64,000 bases of DNA from JAIVGV01 sp036389335 (lineage in GTDB: Bacteria; Acidobacteriota; Blastocatellia; Pyrinomonadales; Pyrinomonadaceae): the NCBI GenBank assembly GCA_036389335.1, contig DASVQC010000012.1:14063-78062 (forward strand). Reading direction: 5' to 3'. Below the pieces are notes generated by a model. It saw only the letters and a list, made by a program, of their open reading frames with translations, ran no database searches and was not told where the DNA came from. Made by a program: the position numbers and the translations under genes. Positions 1-7,806 of this stretch are shown here, one piece after another. Position 1 is the stretch's first letter. The number at the start of each line of letters is the position of its first letter.

Positions 1-1
1 C

Positions 2-67
2 TCGACGAAGGGCGTGATGAAGCCGCGCGGCTACACGGCGACCGTCACGGTCACGAAGAATAAGTAA
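2..67 (+). CDS. C-terminal end of a truncated unknown protein
   Basis: An open frame enters from the left edge and ends at TAA 65-67. Only about 21 residues are visible, ending in the beta-strand-like stretch YTATVTVTKNK. Alternating Thr/Val at the C-terminus suggests a beta-sandwich or other extracellular domain, but no family can be named from so little. The stop is followed 37 bp later by the palindromic repeat at 104-162. Codon use fits the GC-rich neighbours. Confidence 0.5.
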   Translation, partial: STKGVMKPRGYTATVTVTKNK

Positions 68-103
68 GGCTCGACGTCGAACATCATCAGGCGTAGCCTT
101 TGC

Positions 104-162
104 GAGCTTTGCGCCTTTGCGTGAGAATTAGTTTCACGCAAAGGCGCAAAGGCGCGAAGGAA
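104..162. repeat. Octamer palindrome, copy 1
   Basis: The left arm carries gcgcctttgcgtga and the right arm tcacgcaaaggcgcaaagg, which pair as a long hairpin with a short AT-rich loop. Within the right arm the unit cgcaaagg recurs every 8 bp. A near-identical element lies at 49866-49920. Both copies sit about 36 bp downstream of a stop codon. Confidence 0.85.
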
Positions 163-200
163 GGCAGAGAGATTTTTTTCAATCCGCGGGGAGGGCACAG

Positions 201-1604
201 ATGGCGTCTCTGACATTCTGGGGCGGGGTGGGCACGGTCACGGGATCGAAGTACCTCATCGAGTCGGGCGCGGGCCGCGTGCTCGTCGATTGCGGGATGT
301 TTCAGGGCCACAGGGAGCTGCGAGAGCGCAACTGGCAAGACCCGCCCTTCGACCCCGCCGGGATCGACTCTGTGCTCATCACGCACGCGCACATCGACCA
401 CACCGGCTACCTGCCGCGCCTCGTCGCGCAGGGCTTCAAAGGGCCTGTCTACTGCTCGCGCGGCACGGCGGATCTGCTCAAGATTCTGCTGCCCGACGCC
501 GCGCGCCTTCAGGAAGAGGAGGCCGACTACCGCAACCGCCACAACCTCTCGCGCCACGCCCCCGCGCTCCCGCTCTACACCGAAGACGACGCGCGCGAGA
601 CGCTCAAGCGCATCCAGCCGCGACCGAACACGGGCGAGGCGGCGGAGGTGGCGAAGGGCGTCAACGCGGGCTTCCGCGTCGCCGGCCACATCCTCGGATC
701 GAGCCTCGTCTTGGTCGAGGTCGAGGGCGCGGGCGAGGACGGGCGGGGGCGTCGCGTACTCTTCTCCGGCGATCTCGGCCACTACGATCAGCCGATCATC
801 AAAGACCCCGAGCCGCCGCCCGCGTGCGACTACATGCTCGTCGAATCGACCTACGGCGACCGCCTGCACGATCCGGAAGACCCGCGCGTCGCGCTCGCGC
901 GCATCATCAACGAGACCGCCGGGCGCGGCGGCGTCGTCCTCATCCCGGCCTTCGCCGTCGGTCGCACGCAGGAGATGATCTACCTCATCCGCGAGCTTGA
1001 GGACGAGAAGAAGATTCCCGTCCTGCCCGTGCGCGTCGATTCGCCGATGGCCGCGGCGGCGACGCAGGTCTACAGCAACCGCGCCGAGGAGCACGACGAG
1101 GAGTACGCGAGCATCATCGCCCGCCACCGCCACCCGCTGCGCACCCACTCGATGCTCACCACCTCTTCGCGCGACGACTCGAAGAAGCTGAACGAAGAGC
1201 GCGGCTCGCGCATCATCATCTCGGCGTCGGGGATGATGACGGGCGGGCGCGTGCTGCACCACGCACAGCGCCTCCTGCCCGACCCGAACTCGACCGTCGT
1301 CTTCGTCGGCTATCAGGCGGCGGGCACCATCGGGCGGCGCGTCCTCGAAGGCGAGCGCGAGGTCTCGATCTTCAAACACCCCGTGCCCGTGCGCTGCCGC
1401 GTCGAGCGCATCGGCGGCTTCTCGGCGCACGCCGACTGGCGGGAAGTCCTGCGCTGGCTGGAGAAGATGCCCGCGCCGCCGCGCCGCTCCTTCACCACGC
1501 ACGGCGAGCCCGAAGCCGCCGAGGCGATGGCGCGGCACATCAGGGAGACCTACGGCTGGAAGGTCGAGGTGCCGCAGTACGGCGAGCAGGTGCAACTCGC
1601 CTGA
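201..1604 (+). CDS. Metallo-beta-lactamase/beta-CASP RNase-like protein
   Basis: Predicted cytoplasmic zinc-dependent RNase of the beta-CASP (CPSF73/YSH1-like) group, 467 residues. The zinc motif HAHIDH is at residues 62-67. Further family motifs follow in order: SGDLG, ESTYGDR, a VDSPMA segment, ISASGMMTGGR, FSAHADW and a C-terminal THGEPE. Together these give the metallo-lactamase fold with the beta-CASP insert and the RNA-specificity C-terminal domain. The ATG has a purine-rich ggggaggg upstream. It stands alone, with the sucD promoter after it. The exact RNA substrate (exo- or endonuclease) cannot be read from the sequence. Confidence 0.9.
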   Translation: MASLTFWGGVGTVTGSKYLIESGAGRVLVDCGMFQGHRELRERNWQDPPFDPAGIDSVLITHAHIDHTGYLPRLVAQGFKGPVYCSRGTADLLKILLPDAARLQEEEADYRNRHNLSRHAPALPLYTEDDARETLKRIQPRPNTGEAAEVAKGVNAGFRVAGHILGSSLVLVEVEGAGEDGRGRRVLFSGDLGHYDQPIIKDPEPPPACDYMLVESTYGDRLHDPEDPRVALARIINETAGRGGVVLIPAFAVGRTQEMIYLIRELEDEKKIPVLPVRVDSPMAAAATQVYSNRAEEHDEEYASIIARHRHPLRTHSMLTTSSRDDSKKLNEERGSRIIISASGMMTGGRVLHHAQRLLPDPNSTVVFVGYQAAGTIGRRVLEGEREVSIFKHPVPVRCRVERIGGFSAHADWREVLRWLEKMPAPPRRSFTTHGEPEAAEAMARHIRETYGWKVEVPQYGEQVQLA

Positions 1605-1651
1605 GCCCCGCGCGCGCGAGGTGGCCTTCCGAAGTTCGCGGGGGCGCGTGC

Positions 1652-1657
1652 TATACT
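1652..1657 (+). promoter_or_regulatory. Possible -10 box for sucD
   Basis: TATACT sits in the 101-bp gap before sucD in the context gcgcgtgctatactg. No convincing -35 box lies 16-18 bp upstream. A similar gggcgcgtgcta context precedes the promoter at 34687. Confidence 0.35.
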
Positions 1658-1705
1658 GCGCGTTCAAAACAAGCTCGCAAAATTTCGTCGTGAGGAGCAA
1701 GAGCG

Positions 1706-2590
1706 TTGAGCGTTCTCGTCGATAAAAATACGCGCCTCGTCGTGCAGGGCATCACGGGCAAAGAGGGCACGTTCCACACCAAGCAGATGGTCGAGTACGG
1801 GACGAACGTGGTCGGCGGCGTGACGCCCGGCAAGGGCGGGACGACGCACGAGGGCGTCGCCGTCTTCAACACGGTCGAGCAGGCGGTGAGGGACGCGGGC
1901 GCGAACGTCTCGGTCATCTACGTGCCGCCGCCGTTCGCGGCGGACGCGATCATCGAAGCCGCGGCGGCGGGCCTCCCGCTCGTCGTCTGCATCACCGAGG
2001 GCATCCCCGCGCTCGACATGGTGAAGGTCAAACGCTTCCTCGAAGGCACGCGGACGCGCCTCATCGGGCCGAACTGCCCCGGCGTCATCTCGCCCGGCAA
2101 GTGCAAGGTCGGCATCATGCCCGGACACATCCACCGCGAGGGGAGAGTCGGCGTCGTCTCGCGCTCCGGCACGCTGACCTACGAGGCGGTCGGGCAGTTG
2201 ACCGCGCTCGGACTCGGGCAGTCGACCGCCATCGGCATCGGCGGCGACCCCGTCGTCGGCACGACGCACTCGGACGCGCTCGCGCTCTTCGAGGCCGACC
2301 CGGAGACCGAGGGCATCGTGATGATCGGGGAGATCGGCGGGACGGCTGAGGAGGAGGCCGCGGCCTACGCCAAGGATCACGTGAAGAAGCCCATCGTCGC
2401 CTTCATCGCGGGGCAGACCGCGCCGCCCGGACGCCGCATGGGGCACGCGGGCGCGATCATCTCCGGCGGCAAGGGCACGGCGGACGAGAAGATGGCGGCG
2501 CTCACGGCGGCGGGCATCCGCGTCGTCAAGTCGCCCGCCGACATCGGGCAGGCGATGAAGGACGCCCTCGGCGCGGGCGCGCGAGCCTGA
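1706..2590 (+). CDS. sucD: Succinyl-CoA ligase (ADP/GDP-forming) alpha subunit
   Basis: Alpha subunit of succinyl-CoA synthetase, which makes ATP or GTP from succinyl-CoA in the TCA cycle; 294 residues, the normal length. The N-terminal Rossmann CoA-binding domain begins with QGITGKEGTFH. The phosphorylated histidine is H247 in GHAGAIISGGKG. The start is TTG at 1706, supported by tgaggagc 8-13 bp upstream and by the canonical N-terminus MSVLVDKNTRL. The beta-subunit gene sucC, usually immediately upstream, is not here; the preceding gene is an RNase. The partner must be encoded elsewhere. Confidence 0.96.
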   Translation: MSVLVDKNTRLVVQGITGKEGTFHTKQMVEYGTNVVGGVTPGKGGTTHEGVAVFNTVEQAVRDAGANVSVIYVPPPFAADAIIEAAAAGLPLVVCITEGIPALDMVKVKRFLEGTRTRLIGPNCPGVISPGKCKVGIMPGHIHREGRVGVVSRSGTLTYEAVGQLTALGLGQSTAIGIGGDPVVGTTHSDALALFEADPETEGIVMIGEIGGTAEEEAAAYAKDHVKKPIVAFIAGQTAPPGRRMGHAGAIISGGKGTADEKMAALTAAGIRVVKSPADIGQAMKDALGAGARA

Positions 2591-2627
2591 ATACATCCTG
2601 AATCCATTACGGCTGGAGGAAGCTGCA

Positions 2628-2897
2628 ATGAGCAACGAGGAACGCCTCACGACCCTCGAAGAGTTCGGCAGGCTGCTGGTGCAGTGGGCCCGAAGCGCCC
2701 AAGAAGGGATGAGCGATCTGCGCGAGGCACAAGCGAACTCAGAGCGCAAAATCGCCGCGCTCGCCGACGCCCAAATCCACACCGACGAGGTGATGGCCGA
2801 GTTGGCGTCGCAGCAGGTGCATACGGATCGGCGGCTGGACGCCTTGATCGACATCGTCCGCGAGATGCGCGAAGGCAAGCCGCCGCAGCAGAGTTAA
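2628..2897 (+). CDS. Small coiled-coil protein of unknown function
   Basis: 89 residues with a good Shine-Dalgarno (ggagg) before the ATG. The protein is nearly all helical, acidic at the start, and has a repeating Ala/Leu/Gln-His-Thr-Asp pattern (ADAQIHTDEVM, ASQQVHTDRRLD) that predicts a coiled coil. Small proteins of this style are scattered through acidobacterial and cyanobacterial genomes without assigned function. It lies 37 bp after sucD and 33 bp before ndk, so it is probably co-transcribed. Confidence 0.75.
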   Translation: MSNEERLTTLEEFGRLLVQWARSAQEGMSDLREAQANSERKIAALADAQIHTDEVMAELASQQVHTDRRLDALIDIVREMREGKPPQQS

Positions 2898-2930
2898 TCA
2901 TCAAACCACGAAAGGTCTTGACGGAAAAAA

Positions 2931-3359
2931 ATGTCGGAACAGATCGGCAACTTAACTTTCGGAATCATCAAGCCCGACGCGGTGCGGGCGGGCAAGACGG
3001 GCGGCGTCATCCAGCGCATCATCGAGGGCGGCTTCAGGCTGCGCGGGATGAAGCTCGTCCACATGACGCTCGCGGAGGCGCAAGGGTTCTACGCCGTCCA
3101 CAAAGAGCGACCGTTCTTCGGAGAGTTGACGCAGTTCATGTCGAGCGCGCCGTGCGTCGTGATGGCGCTCGAAAAAGACGGCGCGGTCAAAGCGTGGCGC
3201 GATCTGATGGGCGCGACCGATCCGGCGAAGGCCGACGAGGGCACGATCCGCAAGGAGTTCGCCACCTCCATCGGCGAGAACGCCGTCCACGGCTCCGACT
3301 CCGAAGAGAACGCGCGCATCGAGATTTCGTACTTCTTCAGTCAACTCGAATTGGTGTGA
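2931..3359 (+). CDS. ndk: Nucleoside diphosphate kinase
   Basis: Transfers the gamma phosphate between nucleoside triphosphates and diphosphates. It is 142 residues, the family length. The active-site histidine is H120 in NAVHGSDS, and the N-terminal TFGIIKPDAV strand and KERPFFGEL loop are intact. The ATG has only an A-rich upstream region (acggaaaaaa), a weak Shine-Dalgarno. The stop is followed after 3 bp by a heptad palindrome. Confidence 0.96.
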   Translation: MSEQIGNLTFGIIKPDAVRAGKTGGVIQRIIEGGFRLRGMKLVHMTLAEAQGFYAVHKERPFFGELTQFMSSAPCVVMALEKDGAVKAWRDLMGATDPAKADEGTIRKEFATSIGENAVHGSDSEENARIEISYFFSQLELV

Positions 3360-3362
3360 GGG

Positions 3363-3430
3363 AGCTGTTAGCTGTTAGCTGTTAGCTTTCAGCCGAACCG
3401 AAAAGCTAACAGCTAATCGCTAACAGCTAC
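3363..3430. repeat. Heptad palindrome, gttagct family
   Basis: The left arm has three tandem agctgtt units and the right arm the complementary cagctaa units, separated by a short loop. It starts 3 bp after the ndk stop and ends 14 bp before the nuoI ATG. Confidence 0.9.
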
Positions 3431-3443
3431 CGCGAGGCTTCCC

Positions 3444-3965
3444 ATGTCTATCGTCGGCGACATCATCGAAAACACGAAGGCGATCATCAAGGGGATGGGC
3501 GTCACCTTCTCGAAAATCCCGCGGGAGAAGTGGACGGTCGAGTACCCGGACGATCCCGTCACGATGCAGCCGCGCTACCGCGGCCAGCACCTGCTGCACG
3601 TCGACGAGCTGGGGCGCGAGAAGTGCGTCGCGTGCTTCCTGTGCGCGGCGGCGTGCCCGTCGGACTGCATCTACATCGTCGCGGCGGACGACCCGCGCCC
3701 GCCCGAAGAGCGCACCGGCGTGGACGAGCGTTACGCCTCCGTCTACAACATCGACTACGGTCGCTGCATCTTCTGCGGCTTCTGCGTCGAGGCGTGCCCG
3801 AAGGACGCCATCACGCACGGCTACAACTTCGAGCTGTCGGTCTACTCGCGCGCCGATCTCCTGAAGACGAAAGACGACCTGCTCATCACCAAGCAGAAGC
3901 AGTCGTCGAACTACCGCGTCGCCTTCTCCGAGGAGGACGTCGACTCGGAGTATAAGGAAGTCTGA
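3444..3965 (+). CDS. nuoI: NADH-quinone oxidoreductase subunit I (2x[4Fe-4S] ferredoxin)
   Basis: Electron-transfer subunit of respiratory complex I carrying clusters N6a/N6b, 173 residues. The first cluster ligands are C61, C64, C67 and C71 (CVACFLCAAACP) and the second are C108, C111, C114 and C118 (CIFCGFCVEACP). The N-terminal region before the clusters and the C-terminal KQKQSSNYR tail fit NuoI rather than a free ferredoxin. No other nuo gene is in the window. A neighbouring free ferredoxin role is possible but less likely given length and flanks. Confidence 0.88.
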   Translation: MSIVGDIIENTKAIIKGMGVTFSKIPREKWTVEYPDDPVTMQPRYRGQHLLHVDELGREKCVACFLCAAACPSDCIYIVAADDPRPPEERTGVDERYASVYNIDYGRCIFCGFCVEACPKDAITHGYNFELSVYSRADLLKTKDDLLITKQKQSSNYRVAFSEEDVDSEYKEV

Positions 3966-3971
3966 CGGCAG

Positions 3972-4043
3972 CTTTCGGTTTTGAGTTTTCGGTTTTCGGC
4001 AGGACTGAGAGCCGCGCCCCGTCCCGCCGAAAACTGAAAACCG
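3972..4043. repeat. Heptad palindrome, cggtttt family
   Basis: The left arm contains ttcggttttgagttttcgg with 7-bp spacing, and the right arm ccgaaaactgaaaaccg. It begins 6 bp after the nuoI stop. Confidence 0.8.
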
Positions 4044-4055
4044 TTCTTGTCTTCC

Positions 4056-4092
4056 AAAGCCGCCACGTGTTATCTCGCACGCGGCGGCTTTC
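4056..4092 (+). terminator. Intrinsic terminator-like hairpin after nuoI
   Basis: aaagccgcc at 4056 pairs with ggcggcttt ending at 4091, with an AU-containing loop. It follows the cggtttt palindrome. Confidence 0.6.
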
Positions 4093-4105
4093 CGATTTCG
4101 TTATT

Positions 4106-4256
4106 CGTCAGTAGTCAGTAGTCAGTTGTCCGTGGTCAGTCGTCCGTTGTTAACTTTGTCCGATGCGGATCGTTCATGTTGAGTTGAACAACTGACCACG
4201 GACAACTGACTACTGACTACTGACTACTGACGACTGACCACGGACGACGGACGAGT
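4106..4256. repeat. Heptad palindrome, gtcagta family
   Basis: The left arm is a run of heptads starting gtc (gtcagta, gtcagtt, gtccgtg, gtcagtc). The right arm (4186-4254) is their reverse complement (tactgac, cacggac, gactgac). The right arm ends about 5 bp before the ATG of the ABC ATPase, leaving no recognisable Shine-Dalgarno. Confidence 0.92.
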
Positions 4257-4259
4257 TTT

Positions 4260-4964
4260 ATGGCAGACGCGCTGATGGAGACCCGCGAGGTCTCGAAGCA
4301 CTACAAGATGGGCGAGAACACGGTCGTCGCGCTCGACCGCGCCTCCCTGACGGTGGGCGAGGGCGAGTTCGTCGCGTTGCAGGGCACTTCGGGGTCTGGG
4401 AAATCGACGCTCCTGAATTTATTGGGCGGTCTCGATCAGCCGAGCGAGGGCGAGGTGGTCTTCGAGGGCCGGTCGCTCGCGCCGCTGACGAAGAAGGAGA
4501 TGGCGCGCTACCGCCGCCACTCCGTCGGGATGATCTTCCAGAATTTCAACCTCATCACGACGATGACCGCCGCCGAGAACGTCGAGCTCGCGCTCGCCTT
4601 CGGCGGCCTCGCCGGTCGCGAGCGCGCGGCGCGCGCGCGAGAGTTGCTCGAACGCGTCGGCTTGGGCGAGCGCGCCGATCACAGGCCGACCGAGCTTTCG
4701 GGCGGCGAGCAGCAGCGCGTCGCCATCGCGCGCGCCCTCGCCAACCGCCCGCGCGTCCTCCTCGCCGACGAGCCCACCGGCAACCTCGATTCGACGCGCG
4801 CCGCCGAACTGCTCGGGCTCCTGCGCGCGATGGTCGAGGGCGACCGCCTCACCGTCCTCATGGTCACGCACGATCAGGAACTCGCCGCACGCTTCGCCGA
4901 CCGCACCGTCAGGATGAAGGACGGGAGGATCGTGACAGGTGACCAGCGACAGGGGGAGCCGTAA
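4260..4964 (+). CDS. ABC transporter ATP-binding protein, LolD/MacB type
   Basis: ATPase of a MacB/LolD-type exporter or lipoprotein-release system, 234 residues. Walker A GTSGSGKS is near residue 42, the Q-loop is in MIFQNFNL, the signature LSGGEQQ is near 146, and Walker B VLLADEPTGNLDS is near 165, followed by the H-loop THD. No permease is adjacent, but a MacB/FtsX-type permease lies 3 kb downstream (7807) and may be the partner. The last residues (VTGDQRQGEP) are encoded by the heptad array that also forms the following gap, so the native C-terminus seems to have been overwritten. No Shine-Dalgarno is visible. Confidence 0.92.
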   Translation: MADALMETREVSKHYKMGENTVVALDRASLTVGEGEFVALQGTSGSGKSTLLNLLGGLDQPSEGEVVFEGRSLAPLTKKEMARYRRHSVGMIFQNFNLITTMTAAENVELALAFGGLAGRERAARARELLERVGLGERADHRPTELSGGEQQRVAIARALANRPRVLLADEPTGNLDSTRAAELLGLLRAMVEGDRLTVLMVTHDQELAARFADRTVRMKDGRIVTGDQRQGEP

Positions 4965-5058
4965 ACCGTGAACCGTGACAGGTGACAAGTAAATCCTTAC
5001 AGGTGACAAGTAAATCATTTTCCTTCCTGTCACCCGTCACCTGTCACTCGTCACGTCT
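4932..5058. repeat. Heptad palindrome, gtgacag family, overlapping a CDS end
   Basis: Units gtgacag and ggtgaca recur with 7-bp spacing. The right arm from 5026 has acccgtc, acctgtc and actcgtc. The left edge lies inside the ABC ATPase coding sequence and encodes its last ten residues and stop. Confidence 0.9.
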
Positions 5059-5073
5059 TTTGGGGCTTGGGAG

Positions 5074-5946
5074 ATGAGTGATTCCCCGGTGATGACGGTC
5101 GAGGCCCTGCGCTCGGTGCCGCTGTTCGCGTCGGTGGGCGACGAGGACGCGCGGGCGTTGGTGGCGCTTTTGCAGCCGCGGGGTCTGCCGCGCGGCGCGC
5201 TGCTCTTCCGGCAGGGCGACGCGGGCGACGCGATGTATCTGGTCGAGGCCGGGAGGGTGCGCATCTTCGTCACGGACGAGGACGGCGAGGAGTTGACGCT
5301 CGCCGAGCTGGCGCACGGAGACTTCTTCGGCGAGATGGCGCTCATCGAGGGTAAGGCGCGCACGGCGAGCGCGCGCGCCGTCGACGACGCGCGGCTCTGC
5401 ACGCTCTCGCGCGATGACTTCCTCTCCTTCGTCCGCAAGAACCCCGACGTGTCGCTCGCCATGGTCAAGGCGATCTCGGAGCGCCTGCGGCGCACGGACG
5501 AGCTGCTGCGCCGCCGCGTCTCGCGCAACGCCAACGTCGAGGACGCCGCGCGCCTCACCCTCGCCGACCGCCTCGCCGACCGGCTGACGGAGTTCGGCGG
5601 CAGTTGGGCCTTCATCAGCGTCACCGTCGTCCTCATCGCGCTCTGGGTGATCGTCAACTCCGTCTTCCTGCGCGGGCAGGGGCCGGACCCGTACCCCTAC
5701 TCGTTCCTCGACGTGATGAACGGCATCGTCGCCGCGCTCCTGACGCCCGTCATCCTCATCTCGCAGAAGCGGCAGTCGGAGAGGGATCGGCTCAAAGCCG
5801 ATCTCGACTTCCAGATCAATTTGAAGAACGAGCTGGCGATAGCCGAAGTCCTGCGAAGGTTAGACGTGCTGGAGAGCGAGCGCCTGCCCGCCCTCATCGA
5901 CGCCTCGCGCGCCGAAGCGCGCGGCGGCGCGCCGCCCGCGGTTTAA
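5074..5946 (+). CDS. Cyclic-nucleotide-binding domain fused to DUF1003 membrane domain
   Basis: 290 residues. Residues about 15-125 form a CRP/cNMP-binding beta-barrel with FRQGDAGDAMYLVEAGRV and a phosphate-binding-cassette-like FFGEMALIEGKARTASA. Residues about 165-265 match DUF1003, with two membrane segments (FISVTVVLIALWVIVNSVF and a second around GIVAALLTPVILI) separated by the DPYPYSFLD loop and followed by SQKRQSERDR. The C-terminal helix is predicted to be a cytoplasmic coiled coil. It is probably an inner-membrane sensor; neither ligand (cAMP, cGMP or other) nor output is known. No DNA-binding domain is present. Confidence 0.85.
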   Translation: MSDSPVMTVEALRSVPLFASVGDEDARALVALLQPRGLPRGALLFRQGDAGDAMYLVEAGRVRIFVTDEDGEELTLAELAHGDFFGEMALIEGKARTASARAVDDARLCTLSRDDFLSFVRKNPDVSLAMVKAISERLRRTDELLRRRVSRNANVEDAARLTLADRLADRLTEFGGSWAFISVTVVLIALWVIVNSVFLRGQGPDPYPYSFLDVMNGIVAALLTPVILISQKRQSERDRLKADLDFQINLKNELAIAEVLRRLDVLESERLPALIDASRAEARGGAPPAV

Positions 5947-5963
5947 GACGACAAAGTCGCGTT

Positions 5964-5993
5964 TTGGACTTTGCGCGCCCGCCGTCGTATCTT
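5964..5993 (+). promoter_or_regulatory. Possible promoter for the HAD gene
   Basis: TTGGAC at 5964, an 18-bp spacer and TATCTT at 5988, 46 bp upstream of the ATG at 6039. Confidence 0.35.
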
Positions 5994-6038
5994 GAACGCG
6001 CTCTCGCATCACCCGCAACGTTGGGATCGGATCGGCAA

Positions 6039-6737
6039 ATGATTCGTGCGATTCTGTTCGACTTCAACGGCGTCATCATCGACGACGAGCCGTTGCAACT
6101 GAAGGCTTATCAGGAACTCATGCGGGCCGAAGGCGTCCCGCTCTCCGAGGCCGACTACTACGACTGCCTCGGCATGGACGACGCGACCTTCATCCGCGCC
6201 GCCTTCAAGCGCGCCGGGCGCGAGGCGGGCGACGAGCAGTTGCAGGCGCTCATGGAGCGCAAGACGGAGAAGCACCGCGAGCTGATCGAGGGCGAGCTGC
6301 CGCTCTTCCCCGGCGTCGTCACGTTCGTCAAGGCGGCGGCGCGCGTCTGGCAGCTCGGCGTCGTCAGCATGGCGCGGCGCGTCGAGATCGATCACGTGCT
6401 CGGGCGCGCGGGGCTCAAGCAAGCCTTCGCGGCGGTCGTCAGCGCGGAGGACGTTTCGGCCTGCAAGCCCGACCCGGCCTGCAACCTGCGCGCGCTCGAA
6501 CTGCTCAACGAGAGGCGGCGCGGCGCGGGCCAGCCGCCGCTCTCCGCCGCCGACTGCCTCGTCATCGAAGACTCGCCGCCCGGCGTCCAATCGGCGCGCG
6601 CCGCGGGCATGCGCACGCTCGGCGTGACGAACACCGTCGCCGGAGAGAAGCTGCGCGCCGCCGGGGCCGACGTGGTCACCGCCAGCCTCGCCGACTGGAC
6701 GCCCGACGCCGTCTATCACGTCTTCGGAAAACGGTAG
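6039..6737 (+). CDS. HAD-superfamily hydrolase, beta-phosphoglucomutase-like
   Basis: 232 residues from the ATG at 6039, chosen because the HAD fold starts immediately (MIRAILFDFNGV). Motif I is D8-F9-N10-G rather than the usual DxDG, so the second aspartate that acts as general acid/base in phosphatases is replaced by Asn. Motif II (VVSMARR), motif III lysine (CKPDP) and motif IV (IEDSPPGVQSA) are present, with a helical cap after residue 15. By fold this is a phosphatase or phosphoglucomutase-like enzyme; the Asn makes the activity uncertain. It is monocistronic by spacing, with a heptad array 5 bp after the stop. Confidence 0.85.
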   Translation: MIRAILFDFNGVIIDDEPLQLKAYQELMRAEGVPLSEADYYDCLGMDDATFIRAAFKRAGREAGDEQLQALMERKTEKHRELIEGELPLFPGVVTFVKAAARVWQLGVVSMARRVEIDHVLGRAGLKQAFAAVVSAEDVSACKPDPACNLRALELLNERRRGAGQPPLSAADCLVIEDSPPGVQSARAAGMRTLGVTNTVAGEKLRAAGADVVTASLADWTPDAVYHVFGKR

Positions 6738-6742
6738 AAGCT

Positions 6743-6860
6743 GTCCGTGGTCAGTAGTCCGTGGTCAGTAGTCAGTGGTCAGTCGTTTAAGATCGTCCTA
6801 GCGCACAAGCCGTTCGACCCGACGACTGACGACTGACGACTGACGACGGACTACTGACAA
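6743..6860. repeat. Heptad palindrome, gtcagta family
   Basis: Left arm 6743-6785 has gtccgtg, gtcagta and gtcagtg heptads; right arm 6820-6859 has gactgac and tactgac. It starts 5 bp after the HAD stop and ends 8 bp before the next ATG. Confidence 0.9.
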
Positions 6861-6867
6861 AGTTCTT

Positions 6868-7719
6868 ATGACTCCCGCCGGGAAACTGAAAGCTCTGGAG
6901 GCGCGTCGGCGGTTCGAGAACCTCGTCGCGCAGCCCGACTCGTCGATCGATCTGGCGCACGCCGCGCTGCTCGTCGCCGCCGAGGAGAAGCCGGGGACGG
7001 ACGTGGAGCACTACCGCGCGCGCCTCTTCGAGCTGGGGCTGGCGGCGCGGGCCTACGTCGCCGCGCGCTCGTGGCAGCCCATCGACGCCTTCAACGAGTT
7101 CGTCTTCCGCGAGCTGGGCTTCGCGGGCAATCAGGGCAGCTACTACGATCCGCGCAACAGCCTGCTGCCCTACGTCATCGACGAGCGGCGCGGCATCCCG
7201 ATCACGCTCTCGGTCGTCTACATCGAGCTGGGCCGCCGCGCGGGCCTCGAAGTGGACGGCGTCGGCTTTCCGGGCCACTTCGTCGTGAGGGCGCGCGCCG
7301 ATTCGGCGCGCGGCAGCGAGGCGCGCCTCGTCGATCCGTTCAACCGCCGCACCATCGACGAGGACGACTGTCAGGAGCTGCTCGACGGCCTCTACGGCGG
7401 CCAGATCGCGCTCATGCGCGAGCACCTGCGCGCGGCCACGAACCGCGAAATCCTCGCGCGCATACTGCGCAACCTGAAGGCCGTCTACGCGCAGGCGAAC
7501 CGCCACCGCCGCGCCCTCGCCGCCGTCGAGCGCGTCATCGCGCTCGAACCCGAAGCGCGCGACGAGCGGCGCGACCGCGGCGCGCTGCTCGCCCAGCTCG
7601 GACGCTACGGCGAGGCCGTCTCCGAGTTAGAAACTTACCTCGCGCGCCCCGTCCCCGACGCCGACGCCGTGCGCGAACAGCTCAAGAAGATTCAGGCGCA
7701 GATGTCGATGCTTAACTGA
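6868..7719 (+). CDS. SirB1-family transglutaminase-like protein with TPRs
   Basis: 283 residues. Residues about 40-150 match the SirB1/transglutaminase-like domain found in many bacteria: FNEFVFRELGFAGN, YYDPRNSLLPYVIDERRGIP, ITLSVVYIELGRRAGL and the GFPGHFVVR and LVDPFN segments. The C-terminal 90 residues form tetratricopeptide-like helices (ILRNLKAVYAQANRHRRAL, ALLAQLGRYGEAVSEL). The domain lacks a clear catalytic Cys, as is usual for SirB1 proteins. Function is unknown. No Shine-Dalgarno precedes the ATG; a heptad array ends there. Confidence 0.85.
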   Translation: MTPAGKLKALEARRRFENLVAQPDSSIDLAHAALLVAAEEKPGTDVEHYRARLFELGLAARAYVAARSWQPIDAFNEFVFRELGFAGNQGSYYDPRNSLLPYVIDERRGIPITLSVVYIELGRRAGLEVDGVGFPGHFVVRARADSARGSEARLVDPFNRRTIDEDDCQELLDGLYGGQIALMREHLRAATNREILARILRNLKAVYAQANRHRRALAAVERVIALEPEARDERRDRGALLAQLGRYGEAVSELETYLARPVPDADAVREQLKKIQAQMSMLN

Positions 7720-7726
7720 TAAAGTC

Positions 7727-7801
7727 GGGGCCCAAGGTCGGGAGTCCGGGGTCGAAGAATCGAGGCGAGTTGACTCCGGGCCCCGGACTGCGGACTCAAG
7801 T
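7727..7801. repeat. Heptad palindrome, ggtcggg/agtccgg family
   Basis: Left arm units ggcccaa, ggtcggg, agtccgg, ggtcgaa; right arm gactccg, ggccccg, gactgcg, gactcaa. It lies 8 bp after the SirB1-like stop and 6 bp before the permease ATG. Confidence 0.8.
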
Positions 7802-7806
7802 TAGAT

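Noticed and set aside
87..1700. Long open frame antisense to the beta-CASP RNase gene
   Set aside because: It is an Arg/Ala-rich shadow of a GC-rich coding strand and has no recognisable domain. The opposite strand encodes a complete conserved enzyme. The same reasoning removes similar long antisense frames at 20180-22579, 22779-24002, 29579-31528 and 57935-59581.
4106..4256. Tandem repeats as a possible CRISPR array
   Set aside because: The units are 7 bp with no spacers, arms are reverse complements, and no cas gene is near.
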